From Devosia sp. A8/3-2 (GTDB lineage: Bacteria > Pseudomonadota > Alphaproteobacteria > Rhizobiales > Devosiaceae): DNA of 64,000 bases. The notes beneath the pieces are model-generated. The model was not told where the DNA came from. It saw only the letters and a program-made list of their open reading frames with translations, and searched no databases. A program made the translations under genes and the position numbers. Of the stretch, positions 30,076-41,047 are shown piece by piece (position 1 is the stretch's first letter; each line of letters starts with the position of its first letter). The DNA lies in assembly GCA_025452255.1 (NCBI GenBank), contig CP104974.1:3946156-4010155 (forward strand). The letters run 5' to 3'.

Positions 30076-30273
30076 CTAGATGTTGTCGTCTTCGTTGTCG
30101 CCGGGAAGGGCATTGTCTTGCTGGGGCTCGTCGTCGCGGGCGGGGATGACGTAGCTGCCGGTGAACCAGCGGTTGAGGTCGACATCGGCGCAGCGGGCCG
30201 AGCAGAAGGGGCGGTATTTTTCGACCGCGGGCTTGCCGCAAATGGGGCAGGTTTTGGTTGGGACCTTGGCCAT
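30076..30273 (-). CDS. yacG: DNA gyrase inhibitor YacG
   Basis: YacG is a small zinc protein that binds GyrB and blocks gyrase. The 65-residue frame reads [20 protein letters not shown], then [15 protein letters not shown]: the four-Cys zinc knuckle (CPIC...CSARC) followed by the LNRW motif. A typical acidic tail ends DNEDDNI. The start overlaps the maf stop (TGATG). Intact. It closes the conserved gene string that begins with DUF2948-hisD. Confidence 0.9.
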   Translation of the reverse strand: MAKVPTKTCPICGKPAVEKYRPFCSARCADVDLNRWFTGSYVIPARDDEPQQDNALPGDNEDDNI

Positions 30274-30911
30274 CAGACGCCGGACAGCGCGGATTGGTTG
30301 AGCCAATTGAAATGGACCGGATAGCCCTCGCCGGCCAGAAGTGAAGCGGTTTCCATCAGCGGCAGGCCGACAACGCCGGTATAGGAGCCGACGAGCTTGA
30401 CCACGAAGGCCCCGGCAATGCCCCGGATGGCGTAGCCGCCGGCCTTGTCGCGCCACTCGGCGGACGCCAGATAGGCTTCCATTTCGCGCGTGGAGAGGCG
30501 CTTGAAGCGGATGCGGCTTTCGACGAGGCGCTGGCGCTTGGCGCCTGAAGGCGTCAGCACGGTCAGCGCGGTATAAACCCGATGCGCCCGGCCCGAGAGC
30601 AGGGCGAGGCATTGGGATGCCTCTTCCATGGTCTCGGCCTTGGGCAGAATGCGGCGGCCGACGGCAACCACCGTATCGGCGGCCAGTACGAGGGCCCCGG
30701 CCCCATAGCCGGCGGAACGCGCCTTGTGTTGAGCGGTCAGCGCCTTCAGATCGGCCAAGCGCTGGGCCAGCTTGCGCGGCAATTCACCCTTTTCGGGGGT
30801 TTCATCGACGTGGGCGGGCACCAGATGCTCAGGCTCGATACCGATCTGGTTGAGCAGAGCAAGACGCCGCGGCGAGGCGGAAGCCAGGATGAGTTCCGGA
30901 CGGCTGGCCAT
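30273..30911 (-). CDS. maf: Maf family nucleotide pyrophosphatase
   Basis: This is a housekeeping pyrophosphatase of the Maf family, which hydrolyses non-canonical or canonical nucleoside triphosphates such as dTTP and UTP. The frame is intact at 212 residues. Motifs are [16 protein letters not shown] (phosphate-binding SxSPRR), the HVDET metal site, [15 protein letters not shown] and [20 protein letters not shown]. It starts 12 bp after infA on the same strand and overlaps yacG. Confidence 0.93.
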   Translation of the reverse strand: MASRPELILASASPRRLALLNQIGIEPEHLVPAHVDETPEKGELPRKLAQRLADLKALTAQHKARSAGYGAGALVLAADTVVAVGRRILPKAETMEEASQCLALLSGRAHRVYTALTVLTPSGAKRQRLVESRIRFKRLSTREMEAYLASAEWRDKAGGYAIRGIAGAFVVKLVGSYTGVVGLPLMETASLLAGEGYPVHFNWLNQSALSGV

Positions 30912-30923
30912 CGGCGCGGTGCC

Positions 30924-31142
30924 TTACTTAAATCGGTAGGTGATGCGACCCTTGGTCAGGTCATAGGGCGTCATTTCGCACAGGACCTTGTCGCCAGCCA
31001 GCACACGGATGCGATTCTTGCGCATGCGGCCAGCGGTGTGAGCAATGATTTCATGCTCGTTTTCCAACTTGACCCGGAAGGTCGCGTTGGGAAGCAATTC
31101 AGTTACCACGCCCGGAAATTCGAGCACTTCTTCCTTCGCCAT
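30924..31142 (-). CDS. infA: Translation initiation factor IF-1
   Basis: This intact 72-residue OB-fold protein binds the 30S A site during initiation. The sequence [20 protein letters not shown], then [18 protein letters not shown] and [13 protein letters not shown], is canonical. AGGAGACAG precedes the ATG. It lies between the phosphatase and maf in the conserved order. Confidence 0.97.
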   Translation of the reverse strand: MAKEEVLEFPGVVTELLPNATFRVKLENEHEIIAHTAGRMRKNRIRVLAGDKVLCEMTPYDLTKGRITYRFK

Positions 31143-31274
31143 ACTGTCTCCTGAAAGGACCCACGGGGCATCGATTTGCCGCCCGGGGGTCGGAAATTGG
31201 GCGCAACCTATAGGAATTCAAAGGATTTGTGAACCTCTTGCGCCACGTCCGCTTTGCGGCGGCACAAGTCCCTG

Positions 31275-31777
31275 TTAGTCGCCCTTCCGAACCGCAAAAG
31301 TGGCGTCCACTTTTGCTGGAAGCGCTCCTGAAACCAGTGGTTCCAAGCGGGTGCGCACACGCTTGCGCAGGCTATCGCGCAGATCGCGATAAGCCTGCAA
31401 AATCAGCTCGCGGCTGCCCTCCACGAGGGATGGATCGGCCACCTGCCATTGCTCAACCGCGCTGGCCTCGAGGCCCTTGCGGGCCACGGCGCCGGGAGCG
31501 TCGTCAGAAAGGGTGATGACAAGATCGAAGCGGTTGGCAACCAGCTCATCCAAGATATGGGGCGTGTGCACGCTCATATCAATGCCGATCTCTTCCATGA
31601 CCTCATAGACGAACTGATCGGCCTTGCCGCCATTGACGCCCACCGAGCGGGCGATGATGCGGCCGGGAAAAGCCTGGCGTGCCGGGGCCGCCGCGATGGG
31701 CGAGCGCACCGAATTCATCGAGCAGACAAAGAGCACGCTGGGCAATTCGCTTTTGCTCTCGTCGATCCGACTGGCAT
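31275..31777 (-). CDS. Low molecular weight protein tyrosine phosphatase family protein; start unresolved
   Basis: This protein has the phosphatase P-loop [10 protein letters not shown] (C-x5-R-S) near the N-terminus, then [20 protein letters not shown] and [11 protein letters not shown], in place of the usual DPY general-acid motif seen in classical members. About 160 residues. It resembles the phosphatase commonly found between UPF0262 and infA in Rhizobiales. The frame is open upstream into the UPF0262 C-terminus with no in-frame Met between them. An out-of-frame ATG at 31777 is the likeliest true start, so the boundary is uncertain. The natural substrate is unknown. Confidence 0.7.
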
Positions 31778-32268
31778 AGGGCTGAACCGCGCAGATGAGG
31801 GTGAAGAGGCGGCGGGCGGTATTGAGATCGATGATGATCTTGTTGGTGAGGCGGGTGCGCAGCAGTTCGGCCGCATCATTATGCAGGCCGCGCCGGGCCA
31901 TATCGACGGTTTCTGATCTGGAAGGGCTGGGCCGAGCGGATCGCCTCGTAATAGGCGTCGCGGATGCGGAAATAGTCGTGGATCAGCCGGCGGAACGGGG
32001 TGAGTGAGAGATAATGCGCGGCGATTGGCTGGAAGGTTTCAGGATGGCGCACATCGAGCACGATGAAATTGCCGACGATCGACATGTGCAGCGCAAACGG
32101 CCCCTTGGCGGCAACGCGGGCGGGCCGGAAGCTGTTGTTTTCGAGCAGGTCATAAATGGCGATGCGCCATTCATGCACCTCGTCAGGATTGATCGAGGTA
32201 ATGGTATTGGGGTCGAGCGTGACGGTCACCGGGCGATCGGTCGTTGCGATTGCGCCTTCTGTTCCCAT
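31752..32268 (-). CDS. UPF0262 family protein, frameshifted
   Basis: This is a conserved alphaproteobacterial protein of unknown function, normally about 160 residues. It starts at [19 protein letters not shown] (ATG at 32268); a TTG at 32280 is also in frame. Diagnostic parts are [37 protein letters not shown] and [19 protein letters not shown]. After a shift near 31912 the C-terminus reads [18 protein letters not shown] and [13 protein letters not shown]. The end is approximate, because the frame continues into the phosphatase gene. It lies 9 bp after hisD. Confidence 0.8.
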
Positions 32269-32276
32269 CGTGATGC

Positions 32277-33567
32277 TCAATGATTGAGCCGGATGGAAAT
32301 GGACCGCCCATGACCATCAAGGGCTTCCACCTCGGCAATGGTGACGGCGGCCTCGCGCAAGGCGGCGAGCGAAGTGGGATCGCAGCGCAGGATCGAAGTG
32401 CGCTTCATGAAATCGAGCACGCCGAGGCCCGAAGCGAATCGCGCGGAGCGGGCGGTGGGCAGCACGTGGTTGGAGCCGCCGACATAGTCCCCGATGGCCT
32501 CGGGCGTGTGGTGACCGAGGAAGATCGCGCCGGCGTGGCGGATGGCGGGCAGGATCATTTCGGGATCATCAAGCGCCAGCTCGACATGTTCGGAGGCGAT
32601 GCGATTGGCCGAGTCCGCGGCTTCATCGAGCGAGCCGACCGTGATGACGGCGCCGAATTCTGTCCCAGCCCCGGCGGGCAATAGTCTGCTTGGGCAAGAG
32701 GGAGAGTTGACGATCGACCTCGGCTTCGACGGCGTCGGCCGGGCCCTTTTCGGTGGTGACGAGAATCGATTGCGCCCCTGCCCCGTGTTCGGCCTCGGGC
32801 GATCAGATCGGCGGCAACCCGGGCGGGATTGGCTGAGCCATCGGCGATGACCAACACTTCGGAGGGGCCGGCGATCATGTCGATACCGACTCGGCCGAAG
32901 ACCTGTCGCTTAGCGGTGGCGACGAAGGCATTGCCGGGGCCAACGACCTTGTCGACGCGGGGAATGGACGCTGTGCCATAGGCGAGAGCTGCCACGGCCT
33001 GCGCGCCGCCGATGCGGTAAATCTCGGTGACGCCGGCAATCTTTGCGGCGGCGAGAATGGCAGCGGCGAGCTGACCATTAGGCGTGGGCACGACCATGGC
33101 GATGCGCTCGACGCCGGCGACTTTGGCCGGCACGGCGTTCATCAGCACCGAGGAAGGATAGGAGGCCAGCCCACTCGGCACATAGATGCCGACGGCGTCG
33201 ATGGCCGTCCAGCGGGTGCCCAAGGTGACGCCCAGATCATCGGTATAGATGTGGTCTTCCGGCCGCTGCTTTTCGTGGTGGGACCAGATGCGGTCATGGG
33301 CGAATTGGAGCGCGCTCATCACGTCGGGGGTGACGCGGGCCGTGGCGGCGTCGATCTCGTCCCGGCTGAATTTGAGCGTGTCCGGGGTGACGCCGGCATG
33401 GTCGAACTTATTGGTCAATTCCGCTAGGGCGACGTCGCCGCGCGCACGTCGGCGATGATGGCAGCGACAATGTCGCCCACTTCCTGGCTGCTTTCACGCT
33501 TGCCGCCGAGCAGGGCAATGAAGGCTTGCTCGAAATCGGGGCTGGCGCTGTCGAGGCGGATCGGCAT
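32277..33567 (-). CDS. hisD: Histidinol dehydrogenase, frameshifted
   Basis: HisD catalyses the last two steps of histidine synthesis, oxidising L-histidinol to L-histidine with NAD and zinc. It starts MPIRLDSASPDFEQAF at 33567. Signature segments are GIYVPSGLASYPSSVLMNAV, GPGNAFVATAKRQVFG, DMIAGPSEVLVIAD, RIASEHVELALDDPE (catalytic His) and GAIFLGHHTPEAIGDYVGGS. Breaks near 33430, 32800 and 32680 divide it. About 430 residues, normal. It lies in the DUF2948-hisD-UPF0262-phosphatase-infA-maf-yacG string; no other his genes are in the window. Confidence 0.92.
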
Positions 33568-33593
33568 GAAATTCCTGTCGGTCTAAGGATTGG

Positions 33594-34024
33594 TCAGTCG
33601 AGCGTGTGGGCGGGCTTGGCGGTGGCGGCCCGGTGGCGCCCAGATCGGAGAGGCGGGCTTCGAGGCATTCGACGCCGAGCCGCACGGTGCCGCCGCCGGC
33701 AAAGCTGAGCTCAACCATGCCGGCCGGGCCATCGATGGGGATGAAGGTAATGGCGAGCAGGTTCAGCACGCCATCATGGGCGTTGGGATCGAACCCGGCG
33801 GTCACCACCGACTGGACGGCATCGAAATGCAGTGCAGCGCGCTTGCGCACGCCCTTGCCGCGCGGCTTGTCGCTTTCCCAATCATAGCGGTTCATCAGCA
33901 GCGCAAAGCGGCGGTCGCCGCGGGCATAGCCCATGTCGGCGACCCGCACCACGGCATCCTGCACATGGGCGGACAGCACATCGAGATCTTCGGTATCAAG
34001 CGCCAGAAGCTTGAGATCGGTCAT
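33594..34024 (-). CDS. DUF2948 family protein, frameshifted at the C-terminus
   Basis: This conserved alphaproteobacterial protein of about 143 residues has no known function. The sequence MTDLKLLALDTEDLDVLSAH, then RRFALLMNRYDWE and RLGVECLEARLSDLGA, is typical. A shift near 33620 changes the tail, which should end AKPAHTLD at 33594. Soluble, with no membrane segment. It is first in the hisD string. In many relatives murA lies directly upstream, but here a 3.6-kb exporter cassette intervenes. Confidence 0.8.
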
Positions 34025-34192
34025 GGTATTGGCGGCCTTTTGTGTGTCGAGACGACCCTATCTGGTCACGCAATACCCGATCTACAAGTTTGCCGGCATG
34101 GGGGCAATGCGGGTGGGGAAAAAAGGGGCGGTGGGAACGCCACCCGATATGGGGGTGGAGGGATGGGGTCCGAACCGTCAATCAACCACGGC

Positions 34193-34288
34193 GTCATTCC
34201 GGCGCAGGCCGGAATCCATGTCCGGGCGACCCGCACCCCCAGCGCTGGGATAATCTTCAGCGTGGATTCCGGCCTGCGCCGGAATGAC
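34193..34288. repeat. Dispersed inverted repeat, family B
   Basis: GTCATTCCGGCGCAGGCCGG (from 34193) pairs with CCGGCCTGCGCCGGAATGAC (to 34288) around a 55-bp spacer. It lies in the 401-bp divergent gap 34025-34425, which otherwise holds only promoters and the TetR operator. Confidence 0.8.
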
Positions 34289-34381
34289 ACCGTGGGGGGT
34301 GGGAATTGGGGTGACTGGAGCTCCTGATCAACCTCTTGCCTGCCGCCATCTCCCCGACCCAAAACATCACTCTTGCAAATG

Positions 34382-34395
34382 ACTGACCAGTCAGT
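34382..34395. promoter_or_regulatory. TetR-type operator
   Basis: ACTGAC-CA-GTCAGT is a perfect inverted repeat with a 2-bp centre, 31 bp before the tetR start. TGACYRGTCA-type palindromes are classic TetR-family operators, so autoregulation of the exporter cassette is likely. Confidence 0.7.
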
Positions 34396-34425
34396 TATTT
34401 TGTGGGGACGAATTGGAGCTCGGCC

Positions 34426-35073
34426 ATGTCTGAACCACAAAAGAAATTTCGCCGGCAGGAGGAGGCGCGGCCGGATGAGGTGCTGGATGCGGCGCTGGCG
34501 GTGTTTGTGGAGAAGGGCTATGCGGCGGCCAAGGTGGATGAGGTGGCGCGGCGGGCGGGCGTGTCCAAGGGTACGGTCTACCTCTATTTTCCGTCCAAGG
34601 AAGCGCTGATCGAGGGGATTGTACGGCGGGCGGTGGCGCCGATTGCGCTGCGGGCGCTTCCGGACCTCGAAACCTATGAGGGCGACCCGCGCGTGCCCAT
34701 CACCATGCTGCTGAATGTGCTGATCCAGCAATTGGCGCGGCCCGAGGCCATTGCGGTGCCCAAGCTGATCCTTCGGGAGGTGCTGAGCTTTCCCTTCATC
34801 GCGACGTTCTATCGCAATGAAGTGCTCGACAAGGTGATGCCGGCGCTGATCGGGCTGATCCGGCGCAGGGTGGACAACGGCACGTTGCGCCGAGTCGACC
34901 CCGAATTGACGGTGCGCTCGATCATCGGCCCGCTGCTGGCCCATGTAGCGCTGGGCGAATTGTTCGGAATCATGCCGGCGGACGGGGATCTGGCGCTCGA
35001 GCGGTTCATCGCCAACCATCTCGATATCCTGTTTCACGGCATCAGCGTGCAACCGGCGGAGGCTCGGCCATGA
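34426..35073 (+). CDS. TetR family regulator of the exporter cassette
   Basis: This intact repressor of 215 residues has its helix-turn-helix at residues 25-60 (VLDAALAVFVEKGYAAAKVD, then AGVSKGTVYLYFPSKEALI). The C-terminal ligand domain (PKLILREVLSFPFIATFYRN) resembles the AcrR/CecR group. It starts the cassette; its stop overlaps the HlyD start (ATGA). The layout TetR-HlyD-ABC-permease is that of the CecR/Ybh system of enterobacteria. The operator palindrome just upstream supports autorepression. Confidence 0.88.
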   Translation: MSEPQKKFRRQEEARPDEVLDAALAVFVEKGYAAAKVDEVARRAGVSKGTVYLYFPSKEALIEGIVRRAVAPIALRALPDLETYEGDPRVPITMLLNVLIQQLARPEAIAVPKLILREVLSFPFIATFYRNEVLDKVMPALIGLIRRRVDNGTLRRVDPELTVRSIIGPLLAHVALGELFGIMPADGDLALERFIANHLDILFHGISVQPAEARP

Positions 35074-36008
35074 GCGATTTTCTGACAGGCATTTTCGCGG
35101 CGATCATGGCCTTGCTGCCCGGCGGGGCAGCGGATGAGGTCGGCTATCTGGGGTATCTCGAAGCCGACTATGTCTATGTGGCTCCGCTGGGCGCGGGGCG
35201 CATTGCCGACATAGCCGTGGCAGAAGGCGAGCCAGTCGCCATGGGTGACATGCTGTTCGCCCAGGACGATGCGCAGCAGCAGGCGCTACTGACGGCAGCG
35301 CTGGCGCGCCGGCAATCGGCAGAAGCCAATCTGGACAATCTGACGACCGGCAGCCGGGCGCTGGAAATCGATGTGATCCGTGCCTCGCTTGCCAAGGCAC
35401 AATCGGATCTGGCGCTGGCGCAATCGAACCTAGCTCGGAGCGAGAAATTGCTGGCGGCGGGCACGGTGACGCAAGCGCGGGTCGAGCAGGAGCGGGCGGC
35501 GCGGGCTTCGGCGCAGGCGCAGGTGGCCCAGCTCACCGCGCAAGTGGGCGTGGCCGAATTGCCGGCGCGCAATGCCCAGCAAGTGGGAGCCGAGGCCGAG
35601 CTGGAGGCTGCGGCGGCCGATGCCAATCGGGCGCAGCTTGACCTGAGGGATCGCCAGACCATGGCGCCGGTGGCCGGCACGGTGGATCGGCTGTTCTATT
35701 CGGCCGGGGAGATTGCGGCGGCGGGCACGCCGGTGGTTTCCATCCTGCCGGAGGGGGCGCTCAAGGCGCGGTTCTTCGTGCCGGAGGCCGACCGTTCGGC
35801 ACTGGCCGTGGGCGGCGTGGTGCAGGTGGGATGCGATGGCTGTGCGACCATATCAGCCAGGATCACCTATTTTGCCAGCGAGCCGCAGACCACCCCGCCG
35901 GTGATCTATTCAAAGGAGGAGCGCGGGCGGCTGGTTTATCTGGTGGAAGCCCGGCTCGAAGCGCCCGGAGAATTGCGGCCGGGCCAGCCGGTGACGGTGA
36001 CGCGGTGA
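35070..36008 (+). CDS. HlyD family membrane-fusion protein (YbhG-like)
   Basis: This is the periplasmic adaptor of an ABC-type efflux pump, anchored by an N-terminal hydrophobic segment (FLTGIFAAIMALLPGGAA). A biotinyl-lipoyl half (VAPLGAGRIADIAVAEGEPV) is followed by a long coiled-coil hairpin rich in Ala and Gln (residues 70-200), the second lipoyl half (MAPVAGTVDRLFYSAGEIAA) and the beta-barrel (KARFFVPEADRSALAVGG). The C-terminus ends LRPGQPVTVTR. Intact, 312 residues. Overlaps tetR by ATGA and the ABC gene by GTGA. Confidence 0.88.
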   Translation: MSDFLTGIFAAIMALLPGGAADEVGYLGYLEADYVYVAPLGAGRIADIAVAEGEPVAMGDMLFAQDDAQQQALLTAALARRQSAEANLDNLTTGSRALEIDVIRASLAKAQSDLALAQSNLARSEKLLAAGTVTQARVEQERAARASAQAQVAQLTAQVGVAELPARNAQQVGAEAELEAAAADANRAQLDLRDRQTMAPVAGTVDRLFYSAGEIAAAGTPVVSILPEGALKARFFVPEADRSALAVGGVVQVGCDGCATISARITYFASEPQTTPPVIYSKEERGRLVYLVEARLEAPGELRPGQPVTVTR

Positions 36009-36943
36009 GCGAGGCAAATGTCATCGACGTTACCGGGCTCACCAAGAGCTTTGGCGACAAGCTGGTGGTCGACCATTTCGACATCCAAGTACCGCGCGGC
36101 GCCATTTATGGATTTCTGGGGCCGAACGGTTCGGGCAAGACCACCACGATCCGTTTGCTGTGCGGGCTGCTGCTGGCCGATGCGGGGCAAGGGACGTGCA
36201 CGGGGTTCTGACGTGCGCAACGAGGCCGCCGCGATCAAGACGCAGGTCGGCTATATGACACAGAAATTCAGCCTCTATGAGGACCTGACCATTCGCGAAA
36301 ATCTCGATTTCGTGGCGCGGATGTATGGAATTGCCGACCGGGACAAGCGGGTCAGCGCCGCGCTGGCCGATCTGGGGCTGGCGGATCGCTCGGGACAATT
36401 GGCGGGCACCCTGTCGGGCGGCTGGAAGCAGCGGCTGGCGCTGGCGGCCTGCCTGATCCACGATCCGCAATTGCTGCTGCTGGACGAACCCACGGCGGGC
36501 GTCGACCCCAAGGCGCGGCGCGATTTCTGGGATGAAATCCGGCGGCTGAGCAAGGCCGGCGTCACGGTGCTGGTCTCGACCCATTACATGGACGAGGCGG
36601 TACAGTGCGATTTCATCACCTATATCGCCTATGGCAAAAACTGATCGACGGGCCGGCCGCCGACATTCCCAAAATGGTGGGGCTGACCACGTGGCGGGCG
36701 GAGGGACCGGACCTCGCAGCGCTGGAGGCCGAGCTTACCGGACAGCCCGGCGTGCTGCAGATCGCGCGGTTTGGCTCGACCCTGCATGTCTCGGGCACCG
36801 ATGCTGCGGCGCTGGAAAGCACCGTGCGGAGCCACGAGGCCAAGGGCCGCTATCGCTGGAGCCTGCAGGCGGCCGGGCTTGAAGAGGCGTTCATTTATCT
36901 CATGACGGGGGCACGCGATAATTTCGCGCGGGATGCGGCATGA
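36005..36943 (+). CDS. ABC-2 type exporter ATP-binding protein, frameshifted
   Basis: This is the ATPase of the drug-type exporter. It starts with GTG at 36005 within the HlyD stop (GTGA). The Walker A motif is FLGPNGSGKTTTIRLL, the Q-loop YMTQKFSLYEDLTIREN, the signature LSGGWKQRLALAACL, Walker B LLLLDEPTAGVDP and the switch His in VLVSTHYMDEA. Breaks lie near 36190 and 36632; after the second, the C-terminal domain ends LEEAFIYLMTGARDN. Reconstructed length about 312 residues, so it is a single ATPase rather than the fused double ATPase YbhF. Confidence 0.88.
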
Positions 36944-38076
36944 ACCGGTTCTTCTCGTTGTCGCGCTTTGGCGCCGTGCTGCTCAAGGAATTCATCCAGA
37001 TGCGGCGCGACCGCGTCACCTTTGCCATGATGATCGGCCTGCCCATCATACAATTGCTGTTGTTCGGCTTTGCTATCAATGCCGACCTGCGCCATCTGCC
37101 GACGCTGGTCGAGGTCAATGATGACGGCCCGATCGTGCGTGCGGTGCTGGCGGGCATGCAGACTTCGGGCTATTTCTGATTTTGCGGGCGTGGTGCATGG
37201 GCCGAGCGAGGGCGAGGATGCGCTGCGGCGCGGCATTGCCAATTTCGTCGTGGTCATCCCCGCCGATTTCGAGCGCGATGTGATCCGGGGGCGGCAGCCC
37301 GATATTCTGGTGACGGCCGATGCGGCGGACCCATCGGCGGTTGGCAGCGCGGCGGCGGCGCTGAGCGGGATCGTCGCGGGCGCGGTGAGCCAGACGCTGA
37401 CCGGGCCGCTGGCCCGGTGGCGGGCGCCCCTGCCCCGTTCGGCGTCATCGTGCACCGGGCCTATAATCCGGAGGGCAAGACCTCGACCAATATCGTGCCG
37501 AGCCTATTGGCCATCATCCTGTCCATGACCATGGTGATGATCACTGCAGTGGCCATCGTCAAGGAGCGCGAGCGCGGCACGATGGAAATGCTGATCTCGA
37601 CGCCAGTGCGGCCGTTCGAGGTGATGCTGGGCAAGATCCTGCCCTATGTGCTGGTGGGCTATGTGCAGACGGCGGTGTTCCCGGTGGCCGCGTTTGCCCT
37701 GTTCGGCGTGCCGTTCGAGGGCACGTTCATGGCCTTCTTCATCGGCTTCAACCTGTTCATCCCGGGCAATCTGGCGCTGGGCTTTCTGATCTCGACGCTG
37801 GCGCGCAACCAGATGCAGGCGATGCAGCTGAGCTTCTTCACCATCCTGCCCTCGATCCTGCTTTCGGGCTTCATGTTCCCCTTTGCCGGCATGCCCAACT
37901 GGGCCCAGAGCATCGGGGTGGCGGTGCCGGCGACCCATTTCATCCGGCTGGTGCGCATGGTGATGCTGAAGGGGGCCGATAGCTGGGATCTGGGCGGCGA
38001 GTTTTTCGCGCTGGCAGTGATCGTCGGCGTGATCTCGGTGGTGGCGATGATGCGGTATCGGCAGACGCTGGATTAG
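36940..38076 (+). CDS. ABC-2 type exporter permease, frameshifted
   Basis: This is the membrane subunit of the exporter (YbhS/YbhR family). It starts MNRFFSLSRFGAVLLKEFIQ, with the first helix at FAMMIGLPIIQLLLFGFAI and a periplasmic domain after it. Five C-terminal helices follow, with VKERERGTMEMLISTPVRPF preceding them and GNLALGFLISTLARNQMQAM in the middle. Breaks lie near 37178 and 37420. About 378 residues. Only one permease is present, so it would form a homodimer, unlike the two-permease Ybh system. Confidence 0.85.
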
Positions 38077-38101
38077 CAGCGCCTGCCAATATTGGGTGGG
38101 C

Positions 38102-39391
<1,290 letters not shown>

Positions 39392-39622
39392 CCGGGATAT
39401 CCTTAAGCGGAGCGGAAAACGCCCCTGAAGTGAGAGTTGGCCTCAATAGCCAGATCGTACCCCGCCAACAAGGCGGGCGGCGCGGCTCAGGCCCAGAGCG
39501 CGGCAGATTGAGCTGGAATCACAATCTGTCGCTCCATGGTCTTAAATGTCTGCCGGATTTGTCGAAAACATGGTGGCGTTTTCGGCCCGGCGGCGAGAGG
39601 ATCAATTCAGCCCGAAAATGGT

Positions 39623-39802
39623 TTACGGTTTATTGCCCGTTTGCTCCTCGGCGGCCGCGTCGATCTGCGGGGAAGCAATCTCAGGCGAGCGCGTATCGGC
39701 ATCGGCACGCGCCTTGAGCTGGCCTTTGCGGCGTTTGAGATTTTCGCGCAGCTTGGCGGCTAATCTTTGCTCGCGCTGCGCTGCCTGTTCGGATTTGCTC
39801 AT
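39623..39802 (-). CDS. 59-residue conserved basic protein upstream of murA
   Basis: The frame begins MSKSEQAAQREQRLAAKLRE, continues NLKRRKGQLKARADADTRS and ends EEQTGNKP. It is highly charged and probably helical. Similar small Lys/Arg-rich proteins (NLKRRK motif) are often encoded next to murA in alphaproteobacteria, but I know no function. Intact. The 230 bp between it and murA show no other gene, so murA may have its own promoter. Confidence 0.65.
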   Translation of the reverse strand: MSKSEQAAQREQRLAAKLRENLKRRKGQLKARADADTRSPEIASPQIDAAAEEQTGNKP

Positions 39803-39982
39803 CAGTCCGTCGTTAGTCCCGTTCTTACAAGGTTTGTCATGAAAAGCCGGCTCACGGCTTTTCGCCCCTTGATCTTAGGTTGGCACTTGCAGGGTGATAA
39901 GCGCTTTTTGGCCTTGCGTCGAGGTTTGGCCTATGGCACTAGAGCGCCCGTCGCCGCACCGGGCCCCGCCCGCCGCGCAGAT

Positions 39983-40057
<75 letters not shown>

Positions 40058-40157
40058 TTCAGATTTTTCCCTGATATTGACTGCTGCCGCGTTGGCTCAA
40101 TGGCGCAAACCGGCGCCCCCGGGGACGCCGGCTGTGCATGGCCTCGTTCTGGCGAGG

Positions 40158-40546
40158 TTAGATCCAGTAGGGCGCTACGCCGTAATAGTCGTAAACGCGA
40201 CGACCGTTTTCGGCGGTCCAGTAATCGTCATCTTCGGTGTCGTATTTGGGGGCACCTTCAAGCTGGTCCTTGGTGACATCGACCCGGTAGCCGCCCAGAC
40301 TTTCGTCATAGTTCAGCTTGCTCCGGGGAGCGGGTAGTGATCGTGGCCCATGCCGAGGAAACCGCCGAAGCTGAGGACGGCGTAGGACACCTTGCCGCTG
40401 CGCTTTTCCACCAGAATGCGTTCGATGGAGCCGATGTGCTCGCCGCTTGGGTCGTAGACCTTGGTGCCCTCGACTTTATCGGAGGCGATCAGATCGTGGG
40501 TTTCCTTGACGTCGGGGTCGCGGTTGCGAATGTCGTCGTAAGCCAT
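40158..40546 (-). CDS. PRC-barrel domain protein, frameshifted
   Basis: This is a PRC-barrel protein of about 129 residues. The frame MAYDDIRNRDPDVKETHDLI leads to the barrel segment VYDPSGEHIGSIERILVEKR and SGKVSYAVLSFGGFLGMGHD. After a shift near 40322 it continues LNYDESLGGYRVDVTKDQLE and ends YDYYGVAPYWI. Such stand-alone PRC proteins are often stress-related in Rhizobiales, but the role is unproven. It is divergent from the next small gene; AGGAG precedes its start. Confidence 0.8.
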
Positions 40547-40701
40547 TTCTGAACTCCTCTTCGTTTGGATGTTAGGGCAACGCGAATCTTTTCCCGTTGG
40601 GTTCCGAGATAGAAAAAGCGTGATTGAAACCCCGGTATCCGCTCGGCAACGGGAACCGCTGCCGCCAACGGGCATTGAATCGGCAGAACAGGGAGGAAGA
40701 C

Positions 40702-41001
40702 ATGGCCAATGCACCCAAGACTCTGACGCCGACTGTCGCCAATGTGGACAATCTGATCGACGAGAATGGTGCGCGCATCGACTTGCCGGACGGCACGCCG
40801 ATCAAGGTGGCAGGCGAGCATGAGGAAACCGTGGGGGCGACGGGGCCGACCAATTGGTGGCTTTATGGCGTGGTGGGGCTGGCGATCGTCATCGCCGTGC
40901 TGCTGATCCTGCAGCTGTTCAATGGCGCGCCGGGAACCGATGTGCAGCCCGCGACACCGACATCGGCCCCGGTGGTGCAGCCAGTCGCGCCGGCGCAATA
41001 A
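40702..41001 (+). CDS. 99-residue single-pass membrane protein
   Basis: I do not recognise a family. The start MANAPKTLTPTVANVDNLID follows GGGAGGAAGA. A cytoplasmic domain of about 55 residues precedes one membrane helix (LYGVVGLAIVIAVLLILQLF) and a Pro/Thr/Ala-rich tail that would lie in the periplasm (TDVQPATPTSAPVVQP). Intact. A strong terminator overlaps the stop. Confidence 0.65.
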   Translation: MANAPKTLTPTVANVDNLIDENGARIDLPDGTPIKVAGEHEETVGATGPTNWWLYGVVGLAIVIAVLLILQLFNGAPGTDVQPATPTSAPVVQPVAPAQ

Positions 41002-41028
41002 AAAGCGCGGCACCGAGGCCGCGCTTTT
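41001..41028. terminator. Bidirectional terminator
   Basis: AAAAGCGCGGC (41001-41011) pairs with GCCGCGCTTTT (41018-41028) around a 6-nt loop. It separates the convergent small membrane protein and OmpA-family genes. Confidence 0.85.
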
Positions 41029-41047
41029 CATTTGGATGGTGGTCCGA

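Noticed and set aside
39392..39622. A gene in the gap between murA and the small basic protein
   Set aside because: Open frames there are short, lack start signals and change composition; it is more likely the murA leader.
40101..40157. Hairpins CCGGCG...CGCCGG and CCTCG...CGAGG after tRNA-Thr as terminators
   Set aside because: Neither has a T-tract on the relevant strand; a role is possible but not supported.
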